Program-made: the position numbers and the translations under genes | Shown here: positions 11,501-20,031 of the stretch, piece after piece | Numbering within the stretch: the first letter of the stretch is position 1 | Layout of the letters: the number at the start of each line of letters is the position of its first letter | The notes under the pieces: generated by a model | Databases searched by the model: none | Seen by the model: only the letters and a program-made list of their open reading frames with translations | What the model was told of the DNA's origin: nothing | DNA from: Telopea speciosissima | Lineage: Eukaryota; Streptophyta; Magnoliopsida; Proteales; Proteaceae | Reading direction: 5' to 3' | Assembly (NCBI RefSeq): GCF_018873765.1 | Contig: NC_057924.1 | Location: 4,650,001 to 4,714,000 of the forward strand | DNA length: 64,000 bases

Positions 11501-14500
11501 TTCTGGTTTCTGTAAGAATTTTAGTTTATCTTAAGAAGGGTTTCTCCTATATTTAAAATCTGACCATTCAATTGCTTCCAAATTTTGATGGTTTGTTCTC
11601 TATACCGAATAGAGAAATCAACTCGAATATTAGGCCAATCGGAACTTTGCTGACTAAGATATTTGACTTTCTCTTTGGTGACTTGTTTCCTAATTTCCAG
11701 TGATTGTGGTTCATTTCGGCTTTGTACAACCCTAACCTTAGATGCCCTTATCACCATTATTTTCATTTTTGAAGAAATTAAGGGCAGTATTACGAATTAC
11801 ATGAGAAGTCAGAAAGGATGATAACTCCCAAACGATCTTATCACCTTCTAAAAGGAAACCTTATTTTGCATGATGTGGATACCCATTCAAACCATTCCAC
11901 CAGCTGAACCCATAATTCCTCCAAAATACTAGTGGAAAATACTTAGCTAACTTGTGGAGTCTGATTGCCTCCTTGTTTCAAGACCAATAAGGTTTTACTT
12001 CTTGCAATGTTTTTTAAACTCTAGGCACAAGTGCACAATATAAAACTCTCCAAGAAAATAGTTCCTACTAATCCTAATTGGTGGATTTTGGGAATATAAG
12101 AAGTTAAGAACTAAGCAGACTATCAACAAAATGTACAGTGAAGTGAAATATGTGATAGTAGAACAAAAAAGAAATAATTTTACTGAATTGATTTAAAGAA
12201 AGAACCAAAAAATAGGATGAGATACATCCTCCTGACAAGAAAAGGTATTTCGCTACGAAAATGGCAAAGTGGCTAGTACACTCTTGCCCAGCTCCCCAAA
12301 AACAACGTTCGACTTGCATGTGTTAAGCAAGGTTCAAGAACTCGTCTCGAGTACAGGTTTCGACCTAGCCAAAAAGCGAGTTGGGCCGAGATCTTAGCAA
12401 GTTGGAATACAGCCTATTTTGGGCCATTTAAACACAATGGCACTATCAGATTTTGAAAAATCAAAGTCCAAATAGGAGTTTCGCTTAGTGGGAAACCAGG
12501 ACAAACACTTTTTTTTTTTTTTTGATGAATAAAAAGTTCATTAACCAATGGAAAGAAGGGGGGAGGAAAATACAAGCACGAGGTAAGAACAAAGCCTTGC
12601 CTAAACAAGGCGAAGACCAAAAAAAAAGGGGAAGATCCCCAACAAAAATAGCGCACTAAAGAAAGGGCAAGAACTAAAAACCAGCGAAAGCCAACCAATG
12701 CGAAGTGAACTATCCAGGATCCACTCTTTTTCGAAAGTGAGATCACTACCGGCTTGTTGAAGAAGCCCTTCGGGCTCCCTAAATGCAGCCATGATCTTAT
12801 ATCCGATACCACCAGACGCGCCCCTGCCTCTTTCGCAGTCAAAACTCTCCTCTCCAGTGGGACCAGCCGGGCCAGAAGCCTCGTTTCCTTCCACTAATTC
12901 AAGCGATTCAGTCAGTAGTAAAGTCATCTCACTGAACATTGGATTATTTACAACCTCGTGAAAATAACAACGCAAAATCGAAAGTCCAATATAGTTGTTT
13001 AGCCTCATCTTCCTCCCCTTACGAAGAAGAAAATCCAGTGGGTTGTTTTGAAGACTTATAGAGCTAGTGCCGGTTTGGAACACCAGCGGTGACCGAAGCA
13101 GCACCCTTTGGGGGATGGTTTCTCGATCCGATCTCTCACTTGAAGAAAGATAGCCACTATGATTAGTATAAAATACGAGATTATGAGAGACTTCTTTTTT
13201 CAGTAAACTGAATGACTTCCATTTTCCCTTTACTAGTAGGGGCCCAGCCCTGCTCGGCTCCGCTTACAGGTGCGGATCCTTAGCCAGTGCTACTCCTAGG
13301 TATAGATATGCTATCGGATTGATCTGCAGGCGGGCTGCAGCTAGTGCTTCTTGCGCTAGACGGAATGAACCCATTTCACTCGGACGGATAAGAGATGAAT
13401 GCAGGACTGATTGAATACCTCGTCAAAGCCGGGAATTGGATCATCTTGTTCGAGATGCACCTAACATACCCTTCGATGCAATAATAGCTTCAATGGGGCC
13501 ATCTTGATCCAACAACCCAGGGAATAACAGGAGATTACGGCGGGTCTGGTGCCCACCTCCATGGAGCAGTGAAACCGATAATTGATACCCAATCCCCGAG
13601 GCTCATTCTCAGAACACACTCCTTTGATCGCTTTTTCTCATTAAACAAAACAGGTGTTGAGAGGCTTGGAAGTCGACGAGTAGGGGAAGCACCGGTTCGG
13701 CCATGCCAGACGTTCGAGAAGCCGTTCAAATCGAATCGAGACGGACGCTTTGACTCATGCTTTGGAGCCGTTTTATGGCAAGACGGCCGAGTGGTCGCGT
13801 ACCAAAGTGAGACGTTCAATACAGCCGTCTTAAACTATCCCACGTACGAGAAGGAGATGTACACGATAGTCTTGGCGTGAAACTGGAGGCACTATTTGCT
13901 CGGGAAGGAGACGCTTTATGAATAGGCCACTCTGATCACAAGCCCCTTTAGTATCTACAGATGCAGTCCAAGCTTCAGGAGGCGCGTCATATGAAGTGAG
14001 TTTCAGTTCCTGCAACGGTTCGAGTTGGTGATCAAGTACAAGAAAAGAAGGGCCAACGACATTTTCTGTCCAAACCCCCAGTAGTTGCCGCAACTGCTGT
14101 TTCTACCACTTTATTGGACTTCGGGGACCTTACGGCGGAGTACTCGGAGGGACGTCAAAAGGCGTCTGGGAGAAGACGGCCCGACTACAGACGGCAGATG
14201 GCTATAGCCGGCTAGACGACTTACTCTCCAAAGACGGCAGAGTATGTCGGGCAAAGAAAGGCGTCTCGCAGTCCTTCATGACGCCAGAGTTGGATTACAC
14301 TTTTGAGTGGATCAAACTCTGGCTCACCTGGAAAGGCATTCTTATTGGCCCAGGATAGAAGCAGATGTCCAACGGTGATGGGTTGTCACGACAGAGGGCA
14401 TAACCTCTGATATCCGAGCTTAGAGGCAGAATCCTCTCTGAGCAGAGCAAGGAATAGGCAATGTAGGGACAAACACTTACTTTGTTTTGAAAGCTTTCCA

Positions 14501-16894
14501 ACAAGTCCAAGATTGCTTAAATCTGATTTATATTGAAGGATTTATGTACCGGTCAAACTTAATTTAGTGTGCGCGAATGCTGTCAAAATCGCTCTAAATG
14601 AAAATATTTTTTGGACATCAAAACAAATTAATATTTTACTGCACTTTTGGTTTTTAGCAATATTTAACCATATTAAGATTTATGGAATTTTTAGATTTGA
14701 GAAAAATCCCAGTATTAGAAAGCTGAAAATTGCACCTACCGTCGAAAATCCAATTTTTGTTCTTGAATTGGGGGGGTTGACTTTTTAACCTATTGGAATT
14801 TGATGTTTTAACTATTTTTATTGGATTCATATAGGGGGTATTTGCTTATTTATGAATAATATTTTGAGTAAACGAAATACAAATACAAAAACATATTTGC
14901 ATAAATAAGTATCTGTCTGTCCTGGTTTCTGGCATGCATAAGTGTCTATATACCAAGGTTTGCATAAATAGGTGTCTGCATACCAAGATTTCCCACCAAG
15001 ATGACCAAAACCACAGAGATCTTGCCTCTCGGTCGAGATCTGGCACTCATATAATTGTGTTTGGGTCGAAATCTCAGTCGGGTCGAGATCTCGACCGAGT
15101 TGGGGTAAAATGGGATCTCGTCTCGAGCTTTTGAGATAGCGAGATATTGTCGACATCTCATGAGTTCTTGCACCATGGTGTTAAGCATATAGCTAGCATT
15201 CCTTCTGACCCAGGATCAAAATCTTCTTTTGAGTATGATTGGGCCCTGCAGTGGTAGAACCTGGTGAACCGGGCATACTCCTTCACATTTCTTCTCGTAT
15301 GATTTTTGCTACTTCGTTTAGTTTAGTGATTGATATCAAAGAGAGTCTAAGTCTAGTCACTCAACTAATCCACACATGGAGTGGTAGTTTGCCAAAAAAT
15401 AGTACATAATATACAAAAATGAGGAAAATAATCAGCATAAATTCAGAGAACAAAATTGAAGGACTTGTTTGGCAACTGTCTAGAACATACTTTGATAACA
15501 AACTGACCATATTGTAGCTTTACAATTTTGAAACAGAATTGACGAAGGGTTATGGACGTACCTGTAAGAGTACAGCAATAGTACCAAAAGAATTCCACAA
15601 CAATGGGGCCAAATCTTGAAATATTTCCCTTTTCTAAAAGAAGAAGAAAAACACAAGTTAAAGCCCATCACAGAAAATTTAAACTTCAATTTATGTCATA
15701 GTTGTCAAAAGAAAATGTTCACGGCAGAATTCAATCAACCACTGTTAACTTACAGATGTAGAAGAAGAGGTCTTCAATTATAAATGAATACAAACATCCT
15801 ATAACTGCAGGTTTTAAATACAAAAAAATAATAATAATAAAATAAAATAAAACCACATAAATTGAATATCCCTGCTTGCAATCTTAATTAAGCAACTGGA
15901 AAGGTATTAACAAACACAACATGATGAAAATCTCTGGGTAAAGCACCATAATAGGTTATTATATAAGTAATATTGAAACTCACGAACAGAAACTGCATAA
16001 GATACCTCACAACGAATCGGTTATTCTAGATTTATGCATGAAACATACTGCAACATAATAACACTACAACCAATTGAAATGTATAACTAAAACAATCTTG
16101 CAAAAGCCACATGCAAGCATAAAAGAGTATCAACATGTTTCCTAATTTCATGTCCTTTAAGGCTTGAATGAAGTCATCTAGAGTTGTCAAACAAGTATAA
16201 AGATGGAACTTTGAGTCTAGCATGGATGAGCCGCAGTAACAGATATCTGAAATATTAATCTCCAGACATCGTAAAATGCTTTATCCAAGTAGCCAACAAG
16301 TAAAGCAAGTTAATCCAACTGAAGCATTGTAGAAAACAGAAACCGATAAACTAAAACAGATCATTCTTCGATGAGCTTGCAATCGATGAATCTACCACTA
16401 ACGATTTTCGGAATGAACATTTTTGCCACATATAAAACATTCTACGATGACTTTAAAAGAAACGAAAATTGACAATTCTTTGAGGTCTTCGACTGAGATT
16501 AAAATTGATAATTCTTCAAGAGGCTTTAAGATTTCGATAAGAGAAGTGGCATGGGACCCTTTTCCTTGTTTTTCAAATGCCCATTAAAATTCCAAAAATA
16601 AAAAATAAAAAAACCCTAGCAATTCAACTCAGCTATAAACAAAGGACAGTCTTGAATTAAAACGATAATAATCAGGTGGAAGAGGGTTGGGTGAACAAAA
16701 CCAGATGGGCATACCTTAGAGAGTTCAAGAAGTGCATTCTCTCTAAGATCAGGGTTACCAAGCTCAAGCACCAACTGCTCGGCAGACGCCATTTTACAGT
16801 CCTTATTGGCCTGGGCAGAGTTGGCGCTGGCAGAATTGGAATTGGGGCCGCTGAAGGGAGGATCCAGAGAGAATGATGGAGGACGGATAGACAT
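2006..16894 (-). CDS. NOT9: NOT9/CAF40 (CNOT9, RCD1-like) copy 1, exons 1-5, 3' part outside window
   Basis: NOT9/CAF40 is the armadillo-repeat subunit of the cytoplasmic CCR4-NOT deadenylase, which shortens mRNA poly(A) tails and docks regulators. I rebuilt five exons with GT-AG borders: 16715-16894, 15562-15633, 7031-7117, 2297-2339 and 2006-2112. Together they encode about 163 residues in one continuous frame. Diagnostic stretches include the start of the family core ([20 protein letters not shown]), then [31 protein letters not shown] and [17 protein letters not shown]. The family is usually about 300 residues, so the remaining exons should lie left of position 1. Introns are large because of inserted transposons. 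Several normally conserved residues differ, so it may be a diverged paralog or a decaying copy, although no visible exon contains a stop. Confidence 0.85.
2297..2339 (-). CDS. NOT9: NOT9 copy 1 exon 4 (43 bp)
   Basis: This tiny exon is flanked by TTACAG and GTAATT. It encodes [14 protein letters not shown] plus one base of an alanine codon, matching the family block CVASHPDTRxLFLNA. The paralog at 60597-60639 reads [14 protein letters not shown]. It is far too short for ORF-based detection. Confidence 0.88.
2543..2590. repeat. (CT)n microsatellite
   Basis: About 24 CT units with one interruption (CTCACTCT). The paralogous position at 60,840 has only about four units, so the tract expanded or contracted after the NOT9 duplication. 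Confidence 0.95.
3060..3074. repeat. Target-site duplication, left, of LINE 3075-5386
   Basis: GTGGAGTTAGAGCAA here is repeated exactly at 5387-5401, directly after the poly(A) tail. NOT9 copy 2 near 61,160 carries the same sequence once, uninterrupted. Confidence 0.95.
3075..5386 (+). mobile_element. L1-type LINE, 5'-truncated and internally deleted
   Basis: The element starts inside the reverse transcriptase ([20 protein letters not shown]) and ends in a short A-run after an AATAAAA signal and a GGGGCCAG... tail also seen in the LINE at 38.9-45.5 kb. It is bracketed by a perfect 15-bp target-site duplication. The catalytic centre of the RT is missing, because sequence jumps from the NFAYKI block straight to the [15 protein letters not shown] block. 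The unoccupied site survives in NOT9 copy 2, so insertion postdates the duplication. Confidence 0.93.
3077..4956 (+). pseudogene. LINE ORF2 remnant: RT thumb, zf-RVT, RNase H
   Basis: Three consecutive open pieces cover the post-catalytic part of plant L1 ORF2. They run 3079-3969 ([49 protein letters not shown]), 3979-4200 and 4207-4956. The last contains the zf-RVT cysteines ([15 protein letters not shown]) and an RNase H start ([12 protein letters not shown]). In-frame stops at 3967 and 4198, a further stop at 4954, and the loss of the RT core with its FADD motif make it inactive. The protein parallels the longer copy at 43218-45264. Confidence 0.9.
5516..6800. mobile_element. Pack-MULE-like element with 9-bp TSD
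   Basis: Long terminal inverted repeats begin GGGTAATTTA(T/C)GAAACACC at both ends and stay alike for about 53 bp. They are flanked by a perfect 9-bp duplication, AAATTGAAA (5507-5515 and 6801-6809), the signature of Mutator-like elements. There is no transposase. The interior contains GC-richer, gene-like DNA including a GT47 fragment. The right terminus has an extra subterminal repeat of ACTCAGA(T/A)CACCCCCT. The element sits in NOT9 copy 1 intron 3 and is absent from copy 2. Confidence 0.9.
6045..6186 (-). pseudogene. Captured GT47/exostosin (KATAMARI1/MUR3-like) gene fragment
   Basis: On the minus strand the frame reads [17 protein letters not shown], followed by a stretch ending [13 protein letters not shown]. 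This is the typical C-terminal helix region of plant GT47 xyloglucan galactosyltransferases, Golgi enzymes of cell-wall synthesis. Only about 45 residues match; upstream and downstream sequence does not continue the domain. Sitting inside a TIR element, it is best read as a captured exon piece. Whether it is expressed cannot be told. Family assignment rests on remembered motif similarity. Confidence 0.65.
7031..7117 (-). CDS. NOT9: NOT9 copy 1 exon 3
   Basis: This exon of 87 bp lies between a TTATGCAG acceptor and a CTTCAG|GTTGAT donor and is in phase 0. It encodes [11 protein letters not shown]... through [12 protein letters not shown]. It is one codon shorter than copy 2 (62909-62998, 90 bp), having lost 3 bp after the CLS/SLS position, and so keeps frame. 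Confidence 0.88.
7376..9423 (+). mobile_element. L1-type LINE carrying ORF1 only
   Basis: The element is bounded by an imperfect 14-bp duplication, ACAGCTGCAGTAGG (7362-7375) and ACAGTTGCAGTAGG (9424-9437). It ends in a poly(A) tail after GGTAATGAATTTTTTATTC. It contains a proline-rich start, a DUF4283 domain and a long Ser/Pro-rich tail, then goes directly to a 3' UTR. The endonuclease, RT and RNase H are missing. A piece of ORF1 (about 57 bp, ACTTCTGGGTTCAGTTGAGA...) is present twice, at 7,384 and 7,786. The first copy lies upstream of the ORF1 start, as in an aberrant 5' joining event. Confidence 0.85.
7453..9202 (+). pseudogene. LINE ORF1 (DUF4283) pseudogene
   Basis: Starting with [16 protein letters not shown], the frame proceeds to a DUF4283 RNA-binding domain near 7,780-8,120 ([54 protein letters not shown]). 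A very Ser/Pro-rich tail follows. Frames shift several times (stop at 7660; breaks near 8,120-8,190), so no intact protein is made. ORF1 proteins of plant L1s coat the LINE RNA. No CCHC knuckle is visible here. Confidence 0.8.
9438..12320. other. NOT9 copy 1 intron 2 sequence without genes
   Basis: No exon or recognisable domain is seen. There is a G-tract near 9,640-9,658. The segment 10,780-11,120 has LTR-like composition but I find no matching partner. The piece 11,640-11,830 is repeated at 18,400-18,582. Confidence 0.5.
11640..11830. repeat. Interspersed repeat, copy A (partner 18400-18582)
   Basis: Both copies share the same succession of phrases, for example TTTGACTTTCTCTTTG, CCTAATTTCC, CATTATTTTCATTTTT and TACATGAGAAGTCAGAAAGG. 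Open frames on the minus strand are conserved only as a result of the DNA similarity. Its element class is unknown. Confidence 0.8.
12740..13620. other. Organelle-like (probably mitochondrial) DNA segment
   Basis: This stretch is unlike its surroundings: near 50 percent GC, with few homopolymers and phrases such as GGGGCCCAGCCCTGCTCGGC that are typical in style of plant mitochondrial spacers. A 167-codon frame runs on the minus strand at 12,601-13,104, but I do not recognise a gene in it. The mitochondrial origin is inferred from composition and memory of style, not from an alignment. Exact limits are uncertain. Confidence 0.45.
13640..14335 (+). pseudogene. Ty3-gypsy polyprotein fragment (RNase H onwards)
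   Basis: The frame reads [19 protein letters not shown], then [17 protein letters not shown] and, after a stop, [10 protein letters not shown]. These are the signature blocks of the RNase H domain that follows the reverse transcriptase in Ty3-gypsy elements. Downstream text ([13 protein letters not shown] spacing near 14,235-14,265) fits the linker before integrase. Several stops and frameshifts break it. No LTRs accompany it. It lies next to the organelle-like stretch and inside the nested LINE. Confidence 0.75.
14479..14960 (+). repeat. AT-rich interspersed repeat, copy 2
   Basis: This is the reverse-orientation relative of 345-790 and 38,500-38,910. It is the internal part of the MULE-like element at 12,330-15,178. 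The conserved start TTTGTTTTGAAAGCTTTCCA follows immediately after the LINE target-site duplication. Confidence 0.8.
15562..15633 (-). CDS. NOT9: NOT9 copy 1 exon 2
   Basis: This exon of 72 bp runs from a TTCTTTTAG acceptor to a TTACAG|GTACGT donor. It encodes the 24 residues [20 protein letters not shown] plus VLLQ, which are identical in type to the family core. It is phase 0 at both ends. Confidence 0.92.
15634..16714. other. NOT9 copy 1 intron 1
   Basis: An AT-rich intron of about 1.1 kb with GT-AG ends. I see no inserted element in it. A (TAA)n-like run lies near 15,825-15,850. Confidence 0.7.
16715..16894 (-). CDS. NOT9: NOT9 copy 1 exon 1 (start)
   Basis: Sixty codons from ATG at 16892-16894 to an AAG|GTATGC donor. 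The N-terminus [16 protein letters not shown]... is a short variable, Ser/Asn-rich leader. It leads into [19 protein letters not shown], where the conserved armadillo core begins. Family members usually have [13 protein letters not shown]. The start matches the family's usual leader length. No promoter motif can be assigned with confidence upstream. Confidence 0.88.
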
Positions 16895-17260
16895 AATCAG
16901 GATTCAGCAGAGGCGTCGCGGTTGTATCACTTCATGTGAGGAATGACGACCATTACATGTTATAAGAGAAGAGCAACAGAACAGTTACAATCTCAAAAGC
17001 GATTTTTTCGATGTCCAGTGAGGAAAGCAAATGTGCAAGAACATGATAAACTCATAAATGGAAACCGGAATCAGGAAATCAATACTGTCAACTGACTGAG
17101 GCCTAATACCTATGGCCCAAGTTCTCTGTGGAATGCGGATATAGACGATTCACCACTGCACCAGTGTGGGGTGCAAACTGCCTGCCACACCAATAGTCAT
17201 TCTGAAAAAGGCATCATCCACACAAAGCCCACATATTAAGAGTAAAAGAGGAAACATAAT
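16895..17260. other. Upstream region of NOT9 copy 1
   Basis: This is the probable 5' UTR and promoter of the minus-strand gene. No clear TATA box or other motif stands out. The boundary to the intergenic transposon zone is the hairpin element at 17,261. Confidence 0.4.
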
Positions 17261-17414
17261 TAAAAAAAGGGAGAATGTTCTCTGTGCCGCAGCGCAGGCT
17301 GCGGCCAGGCACATAGGCAGCCTGTGCAGGAGGGCAGGGTGGTCATTGCGCCCACCCCCATGTGTCTGGGCACAGCCTGCGCTGCGGCACAGGGAACAGC
17401 GCCCCTTAAAAAAA
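17261..17414. repeat. GC-rich hairpin MITE
   Basis: Two inverted arms of about 39 bp (17,276-17,314 and 17,360-17,399), reading TGTTCTCTGTGCCGCAGCGC and its complement, enclose about 45 bp. A-rich and T-rich flanks extend the symmetry. Base composition is far above the surroundings. The Cys/Ala-rich open frames on both strands are by-products of the palindrome. Confidence 0.85.
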
Positions 17415-18399
17415 TCTCTGTGAGAAGGAAATTACACTCTAGCGTAATGGGGAAGCTTTTTCCTAAAATACTTTTAAAATATTCCAAAAAAAGAGGCAAG
17501 TTTCTAAATCAGCATGTCTAGAGTTTTGTCATGTGGATGAGTAATGCGACAATTTCAATGGTGCGGGTATCTCGGAAATAGTTTGCATCCATTAAATGTC
17601 AAATTTTAGTATCAAATTCAATCCTATATCTTCCATATATCTTCATACAGCTCCTAGATATTCTTTTTTTTTTTTTTATTACATTTTATGGCTTACCCTT
17701 AATAGTCCTTGCATCCTCTTGGTTGTCTTGACGTCTTTAATGCTTTATTTTACCGTTTGATAAACTCCGATTAAGCTTAAAACTGGCCAGGTGAGCAAAA
17801 GACCTTGGGGGTCTCCAAAATTTCAGCACTATCCGATTTTCCATGTGGCAAATACTTGTGTAGTCCAAGAAAATCACTTCCAATCTCAAGAATAGCTCAT
17901 CATTTCTCTAATCGATCATTTTTTCCCATCACATCAAGGATTCAATTGTATGCTCTAGCCACTGTATATTTTCTATATCTTTTTTTTTTTTTTGGGGGGG
18001 GGGGGGGGAGGAGGACTAAACTCCCTCTCTAAAATCCCTCTTCCTAAAGATTATTAAATCTTTAATCTTACCAATTGTGTGACAGTCAAATATAAATCTT
18101 CCTTTTAAGGATTACTAAATCCTATAATCTTACCAAGTTTACAATGATTGTATACAAATAAAAACTTTCCTTTTAAGAGCAATTAAATTCTTCATTTCTT
18201 TGTATAAATAGCCTAGAAAAGATACTCTAGCATGCTAATATATTTCGTGCAAATTAAATCCCTTCATTTTAAGGTTAGTACGGAGTTATGCACCTTTTTA
18301 CTGTCATGTTAATGGAAGTCTCATGTTTTAGTACTTAGAGATGTTCCTAGTTGTGATAAAAATACAATCCATGTGAAAGCGTCTAGAAAAGAAAAAGGG
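17415..18399. other. Intergenic AT-rich DNA
   Basis: No gene found. It contains a T-run joined to a long G-run near 17,980-18,008 and a repeated phrase, TTTTAAG(G/A)(A/T)T, near 18,040-18,180. Confidence 0.4.
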
Positions 18400-18582
18400 A
18401 GGGACTTTGCTGACTAAGTATTTGACTTTCTCTTTGTTGGCATGTTTCCTAATTTCCTGTGATTGTGGTTTATTTGGGCTCTCTACAACCCTAACCCTTA
18501 GGAGACCTAGAATCCCCATTATTTTCATTTTTTAAGAAATAGAGGGCAGTATTACAAATTACATGAGAAGTCAGAAAGGATG
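18400..18582. repeat. Interspersed repeat, copy B (partner 11640-11830)
   Basis: Same phrase order as the partner. It ends two bases before the first TRIM LTR starts, at AGTCAGAAAGGATGG. The TRIM may therefore have inserted at the edge of, or within, this repeat. Confidence 0.8.
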
Positions 18583-18703
18583 GTGTAACACTCCAAGAAG
18601 ATGACATAGTACCGGCTCGCTTGGGAGATCGTTGAGGGGTCCCCGCCAAGAGACGGCTTAGTACCAAGGGGTTTGGGAAATCGGTGAGAAGATGCAAAAC
18701 TTA

Positions 18704-18746
18704 GTCCCACATCGGCTAGGGAGGGAAATCTTGAGCTATTGATAAA
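18704..18746 (+). promoter_or_regulatory. snRNA-type USE plus TATA-like box in TRIM LTR1
   Basis: GTCCCACATCG at 18704-18714 matches the plant snRNA upstream sequence element RTCCCACATCG exactly. TATTGATAAA begins 22 bp downstream (18737). A USE-TATA gap of about 23-26 bp is the arrangement known for RNA polymerase III U6 promoters in plants. Function is inferred. Confidence 0.6.
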
Positions 18747-19039
18747 GAGTAGCCTCCTCTACTTGGAATGATGCGTTTTAAAGCCGTGAAACCCATTGGG
18801 GTCAAAGCGGACAATATCATGCCAAGGGAGGGGATGGGTCGTTACAATGGTATTAGAGCAAACTCCCGACACCAGTGGTGGGGCCACAATAGGGACCCTG
18901 TGCTTGTAAGGGGGGAGAATGTAATGCCCCAAGAAGCCGACGTAGTACCGGCTCGCCTTAGAGATCGTTGAGGTGTCCCCACCAAGAGACGGCTTAGTAC
19001 CAAGGGGTTTGGGAGATCAGTGAAGAGGTGCAAAACTTA

Positions 19040-19082
19040 GTCCCACATCGGCTAGGGAGGAAAATCCTGAGCTATTGATAAA
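19040..19082 (+). promoter_or_regulatory. snRNA-type USE plus TATA-like box in TRIM LTR2
   Basis: The same GTCCCACATCG (19040-19050) with TATTGATAAA at 19073-19082. Motif and spacing (22 bp) are unchanged from LTR1 even though neighbouring bases differ. Confidence 0.6.
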
Positions 19083-19338
19083 GAGTAGCCTCCTCTACTT
19101 GGTATGACACGTTGTAAAGTCGTGAGGCCCATTGGGCCAAAGCGGACAATATCATGCCAAGAGAGGGGCTAGGTCGTTACAATGGTATCAAAGCAAACTC
19201 CCGACACCGGTGGTGGGGCCACAATGGAGGCGTTGTGCCCGTAAGGGGGGAGAATGTAACGCCTCAAGAAGACGGTGCAGTACCAGCCTGCCTGAGAAAT
19301 TGTTGAGGTGTCCCCACCAAGAGACAACTTAGTACTAG

Positions 19339-19690
19339 GTGTAACGTCTCGAACCCTGTCCGGGTTCTAGGCATTGTTCTCGCAAGCACCGACCCAGAAG
19401 GTTACAATCTTGCATTAATATTAATAAATAAATCCTAGTCTCGCTTACAACGTAGCGGAAGCATTAGATATTTGATAACAATTCAAGTCAAATGTATACA
19501 CTGGTGGCAATTATCTACAAAGTTGTACAACGAAAATCTTGTTCATTCCTTCATCAACATTAAACATTTTGAAATAACATTTTTCTCAAAATATCCCTCA
19601 TACTCTGAACTTCTAATGTTACCCACAGTTCGAAAAATCCGGAGTTGTGTAAGACTCCACCGACTCTTCATCTGAAAAATATCAACATAT
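19339..19690. repeat. LTR-like sequence split by the copia insertion
   Basis: It starts TGTAACGTCTCGAACCC right after the truncated TRIM LTR and continues beyond the copia element at 25,548 (GGTGAGCTTACGCCC...). The pre-insertion junction reads CATATATAGGGTGAGC. The style resembles LTRs of large plant gypsy elements, but I find no second LTR or coding region, so the class is open. Confidence 0.4.
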
Positions 19691-19695
19691 ATAGG

Positions 19696-20024
19696 TATTG
19701 AGAGAACAACTAGTTGATTAATGCTTAAGTGATTAATCCTATCACTTAGCCCTTTATTTATAGTAATAGAATCAAAGAGTACAACTCCTAATCAAAGTAG
19801 GAGTGCTAATAACAGAAATAGAAACAACTAGGAATGCACACTCCTAGTCAAACTAGGAGTGCTCCCCTTGTCTATTCTAATAGAGATCGACAAGGGGAAA
19901 AATACAGAAATAAAAGCCAATTACAGAATAATAAAAACAGAAAATAAAGAGGGAGAAAGTGGGAGATAAAGTGGGAAAAAGGACCAGAATACCCCTACGG
20001 TATTCTGGCCCATATGTTCTAACA
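19696..20024 (-). repeat. Copia 3' LTR
   Basis: 329 bp, preceded (on the minus strand) by CTTGAGGGGGAG. It ends in ATA where the other LTR has ACA. Confidence 0.93.
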
Positions 20025-20031
20025 CTCCCCC

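Larger units (their letters stand above)
12511..14466 (-). mobile_element. 5'-truncated LINE containing foreign (organelle-like and gypsy) DNA
   Basis: On the minus strand both ends match the LINE at 7,376-9,423. The 5' portion (14,466 to about 14,340) resembles its 9,100-9,200 region, and the 3' UTR with poly(A) (about 12,720 to 12,511) resembles 9,240-9,420. The whole is flanked by GGACAAACACTT at 12499-12510 and 14467-14478, a 12-bp target-site duplication. About 1.6 kb between the two LINE parts is unrelated, GC-richer DNA. It either arrived with the LINE or was inserted later. Confidence 0.75.
12330..15178. mobile_element. MULE-like element with TCGAGATCTCGA words and nested LINE
   Basis: The two ends share a short inverted terminus, GGT(T/G)CAAGAACTC, and are flanked by an exact 9-bp duplication TGTTAAGCA (12321-12329 and 15179-15187). 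The left end (12,330-12,420) and right end (15,010-15,170) are filled with variants of TCGAGATCTCGACC. Between them is the AT-rich repeat core and a later LINE insertion (12,511-14,466). Without the LINE the element is about 0.9 kb and has no transposase. It sits in NOT9 copy 1 intron 2. Confidence 0.8.
18584..19338 (+). mobile_element. Tandem TRIM array: LTR-internal-LTR-internal-truncated LTR
   Basis: LTR1 18584-18846, LTR2 18920-19181 and a truncated LTR3 from 19255 all start TGTAA(C/T)(A/G)C and, where complete, end GTCGTTACA. They are separated by two near-identical 73-bp internal segments. Each internal segment begins with a primer site for initiator tRNA-Met (TGGTATTAGAGC at 18848; TGGTATCAAAGC at 19183) and ends in a purine tract (GTAAGGGGGGAGAA). 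Such tiny retrotransposons code for nothing and rely on others' enzymes. The tandem form suggests LTR-LTR recombination or tandem reverse transcription. Confidence 0.92.

Noticed and set aside
12414..13104. Minus-strand frames of 142 and 167 codons
   Set aside because: They cross the border between LINE 3' UTR and organelle-like DNA and match no protein I can name. I kept the region as possible organelle DNA only.
17166..17521. Cys/Ala-rich frames on both strands
   Set aside because: They arise from the GC-rich palindrome and have no start context or domain.
18768..19332. Frames repeated across the TRIM array
   Set aside because: They translate LTR sequence; TRIMs code for nothing.
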